A stretch of DNA of 64,000 bases from the NCBI RefSeq assembly GCF_009730915.1, contig NC_052486.1:21543589-21607588 (forward strand). Direction: 5' to 3'. Made by a program: the position numbers and the translations under genes. This DNA is from Dioscorea cayenensis subsp. rotundata. Its lineage: Eukaryota; Streptophyta; Magnoliopsida; Dioscoreales; Dioscoreaceae. Positions within the stretch are counted from its first letter, which is position 1. Every line of letters starts with the position of its first letter. Below are positions 23,701 to 34,530 of the stretch, piece by piece. The notes under the pieces were generated by a model that worked only from the letters and a program-made list of their open reading frames with translations, was not told the DNA's origin and made no database searches.

Positions 23701-26191
23701 TTCAGAAGCATGCAAGTATTTTCTGGGGTTTTTTTAGTGGCAGTTCAGCTACAAATAAGCTTAGACTGTTTTATTATTAATTAATTATTATTTTTATTTT
23801 TTAGATTCAACTTCAATGATTGTATTTGTGTTTAGGGTGTGGTTGCTGAGGTGCCTGATATCATACGTCGATGTGTGAGCCGAGATGAAGCTGCTTTAGC
23901 TGTGGCTCAGAAGGTATATTTCCTTCTCCTATATTCAACAGAGAAAAAAATATATGCTATCCTTTTGTTCACTGTGTACATAATTTAAATTTTAACAATG
24001 GAACAGGTTTTTAAGAGTTTATATGAGAATGCCTCCAATGCTCATCACATCAATTCGCATGTTGCTATTTTATCTGCCATACGGGATGTCTGCAAGCTTG
24101 TTGTCAAGGAATTGACTAGCTGGGTATGCACAACTGATTTTAATTGTTGTTCCTGATTTTTGCAAATGCCTGTATCTCATTTTTGTTTTAAATAATTTAT
24201 TTGTTATTTAATTAAAATGTGCATCTGCAAGACTGGTTTCTAGCAATCTTGGAGTTGGTAAGATGTACTGCTCGCTGATCCACTATTAAGTATTAATATA
24301 TGTACTATTTGCAGATCCTCTTCAAAATGGGTATTACTACTTGTGTGCATGTCTGTGAGAAATTTAAAATAGTATCCGGCCATCACGCGGTTATTGCATT
24401 CTCTTGTGTTTAAGTTGGCATAAAATTGTTTTTCTATTTCCAACCAATTTATAGTTAGGTAGCAAATAATTGGCTTTTGAATCAGGGGTTATCTAATAAA
24501 ATGATTTTTTTAATATATCTAAAAAATTTGAGTAGCTCAGTGTTAGGTTTGCGAGATCCATGAATAGCTAGCCATGAAGTGTGCCATTTCTTCTAAAATA
24601 GTGTTAGTTGAATAAATCCTGTCATCAGTCCTTGTGCTTAGTAACGGGCTTTATTTAAAGTCAGGACAATGTTGTTAACTGCATCCTGTTGCCTTTTTGT
24701 GGCTTGACATTATATATGGGTTTCCTTAATTTTTGGCCGACATCATCTTTGTTCACTGAGAATACCTGCCTTTTAAGCAAGCAACTGATCAAAATGTTTG
24801 GGGCTTGCCAATTTTCTCTTAATCTATTTCAGGAAAACTGCTTAGTCATGGTTTTTTATTGTACATGATATTAATTCAGGTCAGATATCAGCAGGGTGAG
24901 TGATGTGTGAAATAGCTATTTTTCTTTCTGCTGTGTAGGTGATTTACTCAGATGAGGAGCGGAAGTTCAATACAGAGATAACAATTTCTCTTATTCGTTC
25001 TGATTTGCTAAATCTTGCGGAGTACAATGTACATCTTGCTAAGCTTATTGATGGAGGAAGAAATAGTATGTTCTAGGCATTATATTAGTTGGCTTGTAGC
25101 TTCATTGCACTTGAACTGCCATTCAGAGTTTACTGTCGTTTAATTAACTTTTGTGAATATCATTTTTCAGAAGCTGCTTTGGAGTTCTCCATTTCTCTTG
25201 TTGAAGAATTGGTTGTTCAGGAATCTGGAGTTAGCATGTCAGAATTACACAATCTAATTGATGCATTGGCGAAGGCATGCATATCATTTTGTTATGAAAA
25301 TTTTCTGATAACCATTCTTGTTCTCATGTAAATTCTTCATTGGAATCTTCAGCTAGCAATGAGGCCCGGATCTCCAGAATCATTGCAACAGTTGGTAGAG
25401 ATTTGCAGGAATAACACTGGCAATCTGACTCCCCTGTCTGACTTTACTGTCACCAAAGAAGAGAAGGCTAAGCAGTCCAAGGAGAGAAAGGTCAATTCAT
25501 TACATCAATATGAGAAATTTACTCTTCAGCCCATCTATATGTCTTTCTTGTCGATTAAATGAGTTCTTCTATAAAATAGGTTCCTTCTGGTCGCGTCTCA
25601 ACCACCACAGAGGAGTCTAGTGTTACTGAGACAACAGTAGGGGATCCAGCTGGTTTCCGTGATCAGGTTTCTGCATATATTACGTCCTTCTGTTCCTGTT
25701 TCACCAATATACTGTCCTTTTTTGGTTTATTTTTAATTAACTTGTCCATTACATGAACATGATAGAAAATATGGACTGCCATAATTTTATTTAGATGCTT
25801 CTTGATTGTCTTTACTTGTGCATGGGGAACTTTGCATTTGTGAATAGTGAACTGAAATTGATACGACTTCACCACGGTCTCATGGTATCCTAATTATGAT
25901 GCACTATGCACTAATTCTGGGTGTTTTTATTGGCTAATTTACCCATCTCTGAAGCCTAATCAGAAACATGGATAACCCTAATTCTATTAATATACTACCT
26001 AATCCTGTCTTTTACTCATTTGTAGGAAATTCTTCATCTGTGAATAATAAATTAAAAATTGATTAGAAAGTCACCACAGTTTCATGATATACTAATTCTC
26101 ATATCCTTCTTTATTGAGCCTCATACTTTGGGTTGCACTTAAGTATCTGTAAAGATCTTGTAACACCTTTTCCGGTAGCTTTCTTTTGTTT

Positions 26192-26232
<41 letters not shown>

Positions 26233-29200
26233 CTGGGGGGATGATAAATTCACTTATTTAATTAATTTTTTGTGATCTCACTGAAATCACACAAACTTTT
26301 GGTCCTATCTGTGCAAATAGGGATGTGAGAATCCTGATGGGTTATAGTTTTATTATTGCATGGGAATGAACTAGACATCATGGCATATTTGTTGATCCAA
26401 CTTATGCACCGACATGATCTCGTTATTTAAGACTAAAAATTTATTTTTATTTTTATTTTTATTGCTGTATTATGGGTGAAGCTGACCTGGTTGTTTTAAG
26501 CTTTTTATTTTTGTAATATATACCTTACAAGAGATCTTGTTAATGACTGTCAGGCCAATTTTTTTTCAACCTCATTGTTTTTTGATGTGGTATTGTTTTT
26601 TGGGGCTACACTTGGTTATTGCTGCCAGTATAATACTATTTTCCTTTCGCAACATTTCTTGCATAAGTATCTATTTGAGCATAGCTTCTAGAAAGCAAAA
26701 AAAAAATTAAGTGTTTGTCTTGAGCCATACCAAGTATGATTTATTTTCGGTCTCTTTTTCCTGCTCGTGTAATATCCTTGAAATTTCATGTCTATCATCC
26801 AGTGTTTGGATTTTTTTTTTCTTTATTTCTTTTGCTGTATGCTTATACATTTCTCAAACAAAGCACAATGATACCCTCAAGGGTACCGACTTTTGCTTCT
26901 GAGGTTATAATTGGGATGTAAATAAATGTTTAGTTTGCCCCAACAGATGCATCTTTTACTATTCTATCAGTATGTAGTAAACTACAGTTTGTAAAGAATG
27001 ACAGGCAATAGGTTCAACGTGTAATTTATTTATGTGTGTTAGCAATCTTTCAAATTTTAGTTATTGCTTATGCGTACTGGTTTATGCGTCTTGATTTTTT
27101 TTTTTTTAAAAAAAAAGATTTCACAGCTTTTCGCTGAATGGGGCAAAATTTCAAGTCTACCAGCCACAAATGATTCAGTGTGCTCCCATTACATCTCACA
27201 GCTGCAGCAACTTAGGTTTGCTCAAGGGAGATGACATCACAGACAGTTTTTTCCGTGTTCTCACGGTGACGGAATTTCTTTCTTTAAGTTTTAGAATACT
27301 GAAAATTTTTCCTTGTGCTAACTTTATAATTTGTTTCAGGAGATCTCTGTTGCACATTGCCTAGCTACTGAGCAGGCCATTACCACAGGCTCCTTGTCGC
27401 TTCAATCTGCCCAACAACCCTTGCTTCTCACATTTACTGCAATTGATGCATATGCAATGCTGGTAGTTGCAATTTTGAAGGTAAGATTGTCAAGTCACAG
27501 ACTGCTGCTTCCCTGTAACAAGTTGCATCGTATGGCGATTTATTGCCTCTGTTATTAATTTTTTCTTTTGGTGTTTTCGTCCTTAGTTTGGTTCAATGGA
27601 TCATGGGCCAAGTAAAATTGCTCTTCTTTCTAAGGTGGGATTTGGTTTCCATTCATTTTTCCTTTCACGAGCATTGTATGCCATTGCTATTTTGTTCATT
27701 AGTTTTTTCATGGTCAGGTTCTATCGGTGACTGTTAGAGTGATTCAAAGGGATGCAGAAGAAAAGAAGTCATTTTTCAACCCGAGGCCATATTTCAGGTT
27801 GTTTATTAACTGGCTTTTGGACCTGGCTTCTCCAGATTCGGTCCTTGATGGTGCCAACTTCCAGGTTTAAGTGTTTTCAAAAGATCAATCGGCAGCCTTT
27901 TGGCTTCTTTGGTAATCCTAATGAATTCTTTCTTTTCAGGTGTTGACCTCTTTTGCGAACACATTTCATGCATTGCAACCTTTAAAAGTTCCTGGTTGGA
28001 GGTTAGCACATTCTCCTATCTAGCAATAATTCTTAAAATTAGATTTGTTAATTATGTTTGAGTCATCATTTTCCTTATTTCTCCAGAGATGAATAGATTT
28101 ACTGTGATGTTTCTCCTTCATTTTAGCAATCTGTTTTAGTTGGTTTGCACTAGATTGAAGTTAGCCTTGTGCAGATATTGCCAATTGCCTCTTCTGATAA
28201 TGAACAAGGGCCATTTTATTTAAATCTGATGTCTTCCTGACATGGGCCTACTTGTGCTTTTTCCCCATGTAGATGCTCCTTAGAAGTTCTATTTACCTTG
28301 ATGTCAAGCCTTTTACCCCTTGGGCCTTGTTACTCTTCTTCACTATATATGTTCAATCATGTGGACTGGCAATTGCGAAGTTTTTAGCCTACATTGTTTA
28401 AACCAAAATCATATTTTTCCAGCCATGTCATTGCAAGGGTTACACTAAATGATCTTATACACAAACTAACCAATTCTTGTACACTTGTTGATATTATTGT
28501 TAGCACCATGTATACTGATTGCTTTCAGCCTGGTCTTAGTATATAGGATGATTAATTTTGTTCAAGTGAAGAACATATTTTACCTATGTTTTTACTTTTG
28601 CATTGTTACACTTTCTCTTGTAGCATTCTGCTGTTTAAAGTTGCTATGTAAGATTTACTATAGCTCATTTTACAGCATTATTAGCATGAACTACTGAAAA
28701 TCATTTTGTCTTGCATCATCTGGTTTTCAGCCTCATTCTTATGCCTGTTTGAGGTTTGGCTCTAAGCTATTTATGCACTTTTCAGTTTTGCCTGGCTTGA
28801 ATTGGTGAGCCATCGTAGTTTCATGCCAAAACTGCTGATGTGCAACTCTCCCAAGGGCTGGCCTTTTGTCCAGCGTTTGCTTGTAGACTTATTCAAGTTC
28901 ATGGAGCCATATTTGAGAAATGCTGAGCTTGGAGAGCCGGTTAGTCTTTTATGATAATTTAGAACATATTCTCTCGGAAGTGCCCTTGATTGGTTACTAG
29001 CTTTCTTCAATATTCTCCTTGCAGGTTCATTTTTTGTACAAGGGCACTTTGAGGGTGCTACTTGTGTTGCTGCATGATTTTCCTGAGTTCCTCTGTGATT
29101 ATCACTTCAGCTTTTGTGATGTGATTCCTCCTAGTTGTATCCAAATGCGTAATGTCATCCTCAGTGCTTTTCCAAGGAACATGAGGCTTCCTGATCCCTC

Positions 29201-31283
29201 AACTCCCAACTTAAAGGTGGGTTTAGCTTGTTATTGTATTTGATTTTATTGCATAGAAACTATCTTTTGATCTGGTATATATATATATATTACTGCAGAT
29301 CGATTTGTTAGCTGAAATCAGCCTGTCGCCACGCATTCTTTCTGATGTTGAGAGCACTTTAAAAGCTAAGCAGATTAAGGCTGATATTGATGACTATCTT
29401 AAGGTATTATTCATCCATTAACTAGGTCTAAATGACTTAATTATTATTGAACACAAATGTTATAGCTTTTCCCTGTTATTGAGGTCCTTGATCCATCACA
29501 CTGGATCATGAATGTTGCTTCTGTTGAGCTCAATTGGTTGATTGATTAATTATGCAAGGGCGGTGCCTTACTATTCTACAAAGTGTTTGTACTTTATGTT
29601 GTTTTACTGGAATTTTTTCAAGGTTTCACTTCTGTTATATTTTTCTAAATCATTCTATCTTTAATTGTAAAATTTCAGACAAGACCAGATGGATCAACTT
29701 TCTTGACAGAACTGAAGCAGAGGTTATTACTTCCTCAGGCCGAGGCAAACATGGCAGGGACTCGGTACAATGTCCCCCTGATAAATTCTCTTGTTCTGTA
29801 TGTGGGGATGCAGGTAAATTTTATTTCACACTGATTACTCTTTCGGATGCAGTCTCTTTGTTAAGAAATTGTAGTAGTAGCACTCAAGTGCTAAGATTTC
29901 CTGTATCAGCAAATTTTATAGTGTGAAAGGCTTATGATCATTCAATTCAAATTAGGTTTTTACAAACATTTGTACTCCAGTAAATTTGAAATTTGTTTGC
30001 TTAGATGGCCCATTAACCATCATTGTTCGTAGTCATCATTACGTGCTTGCTGTCATTAATTGTGTAGAATCAGGTGCTTGTAGTGAGACCATGTTCTTTC
30101 AGAGCTGTACATATTCTGGACACTTTAATTGTTCGACTTTTTTTTTTGTTTTTTTAAATGTTATTCCTGGCACGTGCTTACATTTATCACAACAATGTTA
30201 AGGTTGAATGTAATTGGCAGAGGTAAATATTTTTTTGTAGTATACCATGCCATGAATGACCATTTCAGAGGTTGAACATTTATGACTTCATCATTTGTAG
30301 ACTTTGTGAATTATGCTACAACTATACTTTACATGCTTGTATTTGGCTGCATGTCATAATCTGTTTTTATTTTTTTCCTCTAATTTTTTTTAGCAAGCAT
30401 GCCATATAATTTAATCATTAATGTTTCACTTGTTGCAGGCAATCCAGCAGTTACAGAGCAAATCTTTGCAACAGCACACTCCAACACCCCAAATGACTCA
30501 TAACCCACCTATGGATATCTTTCTCGTCGGTGCTGCCATGGATATTTTCCAAAGTTTAATCAAGAGCTTGGATACAGAGGGCCGCTATCTTTTCCTTAAT
30601 GCAGTCGCTAATCAATTGCGCTATCCAAACAACCATACACATTACTTCTCCTTTGTCCTTCTCTACTTGTTCGCAGAGGCTACCCAGGTGAGAAACTACC
30701 AGTCAGTCCTAGATGATGGCACACACATTTGTGGCTAATTTTTCCTTCCTCGTAATTGTATTATTATTATTATCCAATCTAGGCACATTTTATCACTCTC
30801 ACATTATTTATATCTGCTTCTGCTTACATTAGATATGCCTTTTACTAACAGTTTTGCATTTCAGAGAATCAATCACAACTTTCTTTTAAATTTTTTTGTG
30901 GATAAATAAGTCCATTCATGTAACTCCGAAGCTTACATACTGGTTTCTGGGCGCAGGACATTATCCAGGAGCAGATAACTCGAGTGTTGTTGGAACGCCT
31001 CATCGTCAATCGACCTCATCCATGGGGATTGCTGATCACCTTCATTGAGTTAATCAAGGTAAAAGATCCTCCAAATGTTCTATATATCTGTGTGTGTATG
31101 TGATGGCTGATTATACTACTACAATTGAAGCAGAATCCAAGATACAGCTTCTGGAGCAGACCATTCACACACTGTGCACCTGAGATCGAAAAGCTTTTCG
31201 AGTCCGTCTCCAGATCATGCGGTGGCCCGAAAGCCATCGATGACAGCATCGTTGCAGGCGGATTAACTGATGGCAGTCACTGA
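8037..31283 (+). CDS. CNOT1: CCR4-NOT transcription complex subunit 1, 51 exons
   Basis: CNOT1 is the central scaffold of the CCR4-NOT complex. It docks the CAF1/CCR4 deadenylases, CNOT9 and the NOT2/NOT3 module, and so controls mRNA deadenylation, decay and translational repression in the cytoplasm. The exons total 7353 bases including the stop. Removing three single-base insertions gives about 2449 residues, near the usual plant length of about 2400. Start at 8037: first Met of [19 protein letters not shown], matching the conserved N terminus. The last exon ends in the conserved NOT1 C-terminal helices and a stop at 31281-31283. Frame breaks: exon 2 (AAA at 8910-8912), exon 15 (about 14571-14590) and exon 40 (about 27205-27217). 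Each is +1, each leads to an early stop as written, and intron phases fit only if the extra base is ignored. Intron 27 holds an RTE LINE. Intron 37 has a GC donor. The gene converges with the remorin gene 221 bases downstream. Family assignment is certain; intactness depends on the three indels. Confidence 0.95.
14064..14095. repeat. Perfect 14-bp hairpin in CNOT1 intron 14
   Basis: CACTAGGAAATTTC (14064-14077) is followed by a TTAG loop and the exact reverse complement GAAATTTCCTAGTG (14082-14095). It lies inside the 700-base intron between exons 14 and 15. It may be a remnant of a small inverted-repeat element or a folded RNA structure in the pre-mRNA. Confidence 0.9.
14837..22511 (+). other. 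CNOT1: CNOT1 exons 16-29: CAF1-binding MIF4G domain and CNOT9-binding domain
   Basis: Exons: 14837-14948, 15260-15360, 15449-15594, 15698-15806, 15884-16030, 16413-16460, 16539-16667, 16745-16975, 17050-17190, 17266-17351, 17446-17551, 17638-17733, 21074-21223, 22329-22511. Exons 18-22 (about residues 985-1180) encode the MIF4G domain that holds CAF1, seen as [15 protein letters not shown], then [20 protein letters not shown], then [20 protein letters not shown]. Exons 23-24 are a disordered linker. Exons 25-29 (about residues 1303-1510) encode the DUF3819/CNOT9-binding domain, including [20 protein letters not shown] and the conserved Ser-rich [12 protein letters not shown]. All phases close without correction in this part. 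Confidence 0.9.
18290..20640 (+). mobile_element. Decayed RTE-type non-LTR retrotransposon (LINE) in CNOT1 intron 27
   Basis: Broken reading frames on the sense strand line up in LINE order. About 18300-18410: a fragment like the end of an AP endonuclease ([19 protein letters not shown], then [10 protein letters not shown]). 18807-19013: the linker [17 protein letters not shown] ... [15 protein letters not shown]. From 19315: reverse transcriptase fingers and palm ([38 protein letters not shown]). From 19760: [16 protein letters not shown], then [11 protein letters not shown] (the catalytic YADD-type box, here ASDV). From 20030: FWYLGFIIQ. Near 20240-20620: the C-terminal MLRWMSG and [11 protein letters not shown] segments. 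Many stops and frameshifts make it inactive. It lies in the same orientation as CNOT1 and accounts for most of the 3.3-kb intron. Exact ends and target-site duplications were not resolved. Confidence 0.85.
22599..31283 (+). other. CNOT1: CNOT1 exons 30-51: linker and C-terminal NOT1 superfamily homology domain
   Basis: Exons: 22599-22837, 22930-23062, 23151-23273, 23411-23455, 23836-23913, 24007-24123, 24939-25065, 25171-25274, 25353-25490, 25580-25666, 27118-27265, 27340-27480, 27587-27634, 27718-27864, 27940-28001, 28786-28939, 29025-29216, 29299-29403, 29679-29813, 30439-30687, 30957-31058, 31134-31283. The C-terminal part (from about residue 1850) is the NOT1 domain that binds NOT2/NOT3, with signatures such as [40 protein letters not shown] and the terminal [18 protein letters not shown]. 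Exon 37 ends at a GC donor. Exon 40 carries the third frameshift, and its acceptor follows a T13-A9 run. Confidence 0.9.
26198..26229. repeat. (TC)n microsatellite in CNOT1 intron 39
   Basis: An uninterrupted TC dinucleotide run in the 1.45-kb intron 25667-27117. The same intron contains two diverged copies, about 200 bases apart (near 25830-25900 and 26025-26100), of a segment with TGTGAATA-T-AA-T-AAA-TTGAT and CACCAC-GT-TCATG-TAT. Confidence 0.85.
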
Positions 31284-31504
31284 AAAATTAAACTAGAGTC
31301 TGATTCTAGCTCTTGTTTTTTTCGAACAACCAAATTTATTTGTTGATATCTCATGTATGATTAGGACATCTCCCTGCTCGCTAATCAATCTACTCTTACA
31401 ACTTTTTCTATTGAATTCTCATTTCTGACAAATGTTTGATGTAGCAATTAATCTAAAACCAACTGCATTGTAATATCTAAATTACTCGTATTTTGACAGA
31501 AGAT

Positions 31505-33233
31505 TCAACAGCAGATGAGCCTCCATGAGATCTTCCAGGTGTTGATGCCGTCAAATGACTTGCTCACACTAGAGATCTTCCGTGCTGTCGTCTCCCTTTC
31601 CTTGAGCATCTTTTGTTCAGCGTGTTCCTTTGTATGCCTGATCTTTCTATGCATTCGCATTATCGCTCTCTCCCGCTGTTTTGCCAGCTTCATCTCCAGC
31701 CTTTTCATCTCTATCTTCGCCTTCTCCATCTCCTTCCTTTCCCATTCTGCGATCGTAGCCTCTTCGTTCCTCAATCTTAATTCAAAACATTCATCTAGTG
31801 TGATCAAAACACAAATCATGTAATAATAAGATTGAATGCATGGGTAAAACATTAACCTGTTCAAGAGTTTGTAGGTTTTCGCCTCCTTCCAAGCATTGAG
31901 CTTAGCCTCAACTTCAGTCCTGATATCCGTGGCAACGACGATTCCATTCATCGGCCTGTCCCTCGTCGGCCTAAGTCTCTCTTCTTTCTCAACAGTGATC
32001 TCATTTTCAGAGTTCACATCATATTCTTCACTGCCTCTACCACCACTACTGCTTCCAGTGTAATACTCATCATCATCTGTGTATGTCAATCCAATCCATT
32101 CATCTTCAGCTATATATATATTTATACATGTAAAAGAAAAACTAGTTAAATTGAATAATGAGAAACGGTAGCAAATAGTTAACCTGCAGAGAAGTGTGAA
32201 GACTGAGTTGGTAGAGGGAGGTGATGGTCTCCTTTGTTACATCCCTTATCTTCTTTCTCTTCAACCAAAACAGGCAACATTACTCTCCCACCATCCTCAC
32301 AGTTAATGTCTCCCATAATAATCTCCTTGTCACACTGCAAATACCTACAAGCTGATCTAGACAACCTACTTGCAGCACTCCCATTGGACTTTGGTGTCCA
32401 ACTTTGCTTCTCCACACCACCTTCACCACCCTCTTCAATAAAACAAAACCAACTTTTAAGACCAAATGAATCAAAGAAACAAGAAAAAAGATATAAAAAA
32501 AAAAACCTGATATATCACCTCTGATGATCTTGTGAAGAGGAGAAACTTCATCTCCTACCACCAACTTCTTGCAGCAGCCATTAGCCATGACACAGATGCT
32601 CTATAACAACCATCATACACATCAACATATATATTCAATATATATATACACACAGAGACATATAAACAACTAAATTAAAGAAACCTGGTGATCATCAGGA
32701 TGATGATGATGATGAGGAGGAGGAGGAGAAGGAGAAGTGATGTTATGAAGGAGGAGATCAGAGGAAAGAGGGCTGCAAACAGGAGAAGGAGTGGAAGGAC
32801 GCTTGTCATCCAAAGAAGCCAAGCTGAAAGCAGGGCAACTGGCGAGAGAAGAACAACATGCATTGTTGTTATTGTTGTTGTCCTTGTTGGCACGTGAAGT
32901 CATGTGCATGAGGAGGAAGTCAGAGCTGGGAAGGCTACGAGTGACGGTGGTTGTATCAGGCTCCGAGTCGGAGACGGTGGTTGACCAACGGAGATGGTGT
33001 TGGTGTTGAGGGTGAGGGTGGAGATGATGGAGACGCTTCCGGTTGCTGCTGTGACATGTTAAGAACGCTGCTGCTGCTGCTGCTGCTTTGGATTTTGAGA
33101 CTCTTTCTTGCTGTTTTTCATTCTTCTTGTTGTTTTTCTTCTTGTTCTTGTTAACCTCTTCCCTCATTGTCATCTCTTCCTTTCTTCTTGATTTTCTTGA
33201 TTTTTGCTTTCTAGAGGGAAACAATGGAGGCAA
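31505..33233 (-). CDS. Remorin family protein, 5 exons, 471 residues
   Basis: Remorins are plant-specific proteins of the inner plasma-membrane leaflet that organise nanodomains and affect cell-to-cell movement, symbiosis and defence signalling. Exons on the minus strand: 33233-32685, 32600-32507, 32432-32184, 32109-31857, 31775-31505. All phases close without correction, giving 471 residues. Residues 1-180 are basic, then low-complexity (Lys/Asn, poly-Ala, His- and Pro-rich), typical of a disordered N terminus. Exon 4 is acidic and ends with EVEAKLNAWKEAKTYKLLNR. Exon 5 carries the rest of the Remorin_C coiled coil (EEATIAEWERKEMEKAKIEM, KRLEMKLAKQRERAIMRM). The protein ends WRLICC; terminal cysteines fit S-acylation of the remorin C-terminal anchor. 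The long N terminus suggests one of the long-tailed groups, but the group is not assigned. A TATA-like box and a G-box minisatellite lie upstream. Confidence 0.93.
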
Positions 33234-33287
33234 AGTGGGAGGGAAATTAATAGAGAGGGAGAGAGCATGTGAGGAATTGAATTCAGT

Positions 33288-33299
33288 ATTATATAAATA
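33288..33299 (-). promoter_or_regulatory. TATA-like box of the remorin gene
   Basis: On the minus strand the sequence reads TATTTATATAAT, 55-66 bases before the remorin start codon at 33233. This position suits a core promoter with a short 5' UTR. Functional status is inferred. Confidence 0.5.
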
Positions 33300-33401
33300 G
33301 ATGATAGAGTGAGCGAGTGTGACCTTGTTAATATAGGCCAGGTAATTAGGGTTAGGAGGTTATGTGTGTGTGTGTGTGCGCGCGCGTGTGTATTTATATA
33401 T

Positions 33402-33603
33402 ATGATTACATGACAACAGACACGTGCGTAGGTGTGTCATGCATGTTTGTGTGTATGTGTGTGTATATACTATATATATGACTACGTGACAACAGACACG
33501 TGCGTAGGTGTATCATGTGTGTATGTGTGTGTATATACTATATATATGACTACGTGACAACAGACACGTGCGTAGGTGTATCATGCATGTTTGTGTGTGT
33601 ATG
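33402..33603. repeat. Three-copy minisatellite carrying G-box/ACGT motifs upstream of remorin
   Basis: Three tandem units of 76 and 68 bases share ACTACGTGACAACAGACA, then CGTGCGTAGGTGTATCATG, then a GT/TA-rich tail (TGTGTGTATATACTATATAT). Each unit contains one palindromic G-box CACGTG at 33421-33426, 33497-33502 and 33565-33570. Units 2 and 3 add TACGTGAC at 33483-33490 and 33551-33558; unit 1 has TACATGAC there. The motifs lie 188-337 bases before the remorin start codon. ACGT-core G-boxes and ABREs bind bZIP and bHLH factors; ABRE pairs often act in ABA responses. Regulation of remorin by this block is inference. Confidence 0.85.
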
Positions 33604-33727
33604 TTTAGAAAAAGTAAAGATTATGAGTATACATGTGTGTTGTATAAAATGTGTATGTATGTGTGTGTTTGTTTAGAAATAGTTAAGATTATGTGTGTGT
33701 ATATATGTGTGCGTTATATAAAATGGA
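33600..33727. repeat. Two-copy diverged tandem repeat
   Basis: Two units of about 68 bases share TGTTTAGAAA-AGT-AAGATTATG, a variable GT/TA-rich stretch and TGTATAAAATG or TATATAAAATG. They follow directly after the G-box minisatellite and may have arisen by the same slippage-prone process. Confidence 0.7.
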
Positions 33728-33782
33728 AATCATTTAGCTTGGTTCCAAAACTCGGTTATTCATTGGTCTTTCTCTATGATAG

Positions 33783-33886
33783 TCTGACATGTGTCCCTCA
33801 TATCATATTATTTTGTAACATGTCATATTGTGATTCCCTATTATAATCTGACATGTGTCCCTCATGTTATTTTATAACATGTCAGA
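33783..33886. repeat. Duplicated hairpin module
   Basis: Two copies 64 bases apart. Copy 2 has a perfect 10-base inverted repeat: TCTGACATGT (33847-33856) and ACATGTCAGA (33877-33886) around a 20-base spacer. Copy 1 is the same with one mismatch (33783-33792 and 33818-33827). Both spacers start GTCCCTCAT. Confidence 0.85.
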
Positions 33887-34050
33887 CTGTGATGGTAGAG
33901 AAGAAGAGAATAAGAGATAACTTCATATCAAATATGTATATATGTATGAGATGGAGAAACCGAACTTATATTCGTAGGTTATTATATATAATCTCTCTTT
34001 ACGTGGTTGGGTGTACAGGTGGAGGGGCAAAGATGTTTCATCGATCATGA

Positions 34051-34530
34051 GCCTTGTTAACTCCTGTTTTTTTAATAAATATATTTAAATAAATAAATAA
34101 GTGCAGAGGAATATTAGCAGCAACAGAGATCAAATGTTTATGATTGTACTGATGGGGGAATGATATACATCTAGTTTGTATCAAATCTCAACACAACACA
34201 ACACAACACAAAAATGGATGCTTAGATTCAGACTCATGAATACAAAAGACTATATATTTTTTGTTATTTATCCATTTATAGCTTTGCTGCAGGTCTATAA
34301 CTGCGAACTATTCTTTGATGCTATATATGCACTTCCTCGTCACACCTACGATTGTATAGCTGCAAATAAGCCTTTACATGATGCGAGAGTGGTGCAGTTT
34401 CTCGCCCGGGGGAGGGAACTGGGAAATTTTAAAGCATGAAATTTAGTATGGAGAACATTAAATGATACGAAACTATATTGAAGTAATTTTTTATACCTGC
34501 GATGACTACGGATATCAGACCTGAGTTGGA
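34051..34530. other. 3' flank of the 2PGK-like gene, no separate gene seen
   Basis: An (ACACA)n tract lies near 34191-34211. Short open frames on both strands have no recognisable family. Part of this stretch is probably the 3' UTR of the minus-strand gene ending at 34531. Confidence 0.5.

Noticed and set aside
8037..31283. CNOT1 as a pseudogene
   Set aside because: 51 exons close in phase and conserved motifs are kept throughout; three isolated +1 indels are better explained by assembly error.
31775..31811. Alternative exon 5 of remorin starting at an earlier acceptor (ACTAG before ATGAATG)
   Set aside because: It would give an immediate in-frame TGA; the acceptor GAATTAAG before ATTGAGG keeps the frame and the conserved EEATIAEWE segment.
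32675..33154. Ile/Leu- and Arg-rich frames on both strands over remorin exon 1
   Set aside because: Shadows of the low-complexity remorin N terminus (His, Pro, Asn, Ala codon repeats).
33363..33390. GT/GC alternating run as a possible Z-DNA element or CRISPR-like array with the following repeats
   Set aside because: A simple dinucleotide tract. The repeats that follow lack the regular spacers of a CRISPR array, and the genome is a plant's.
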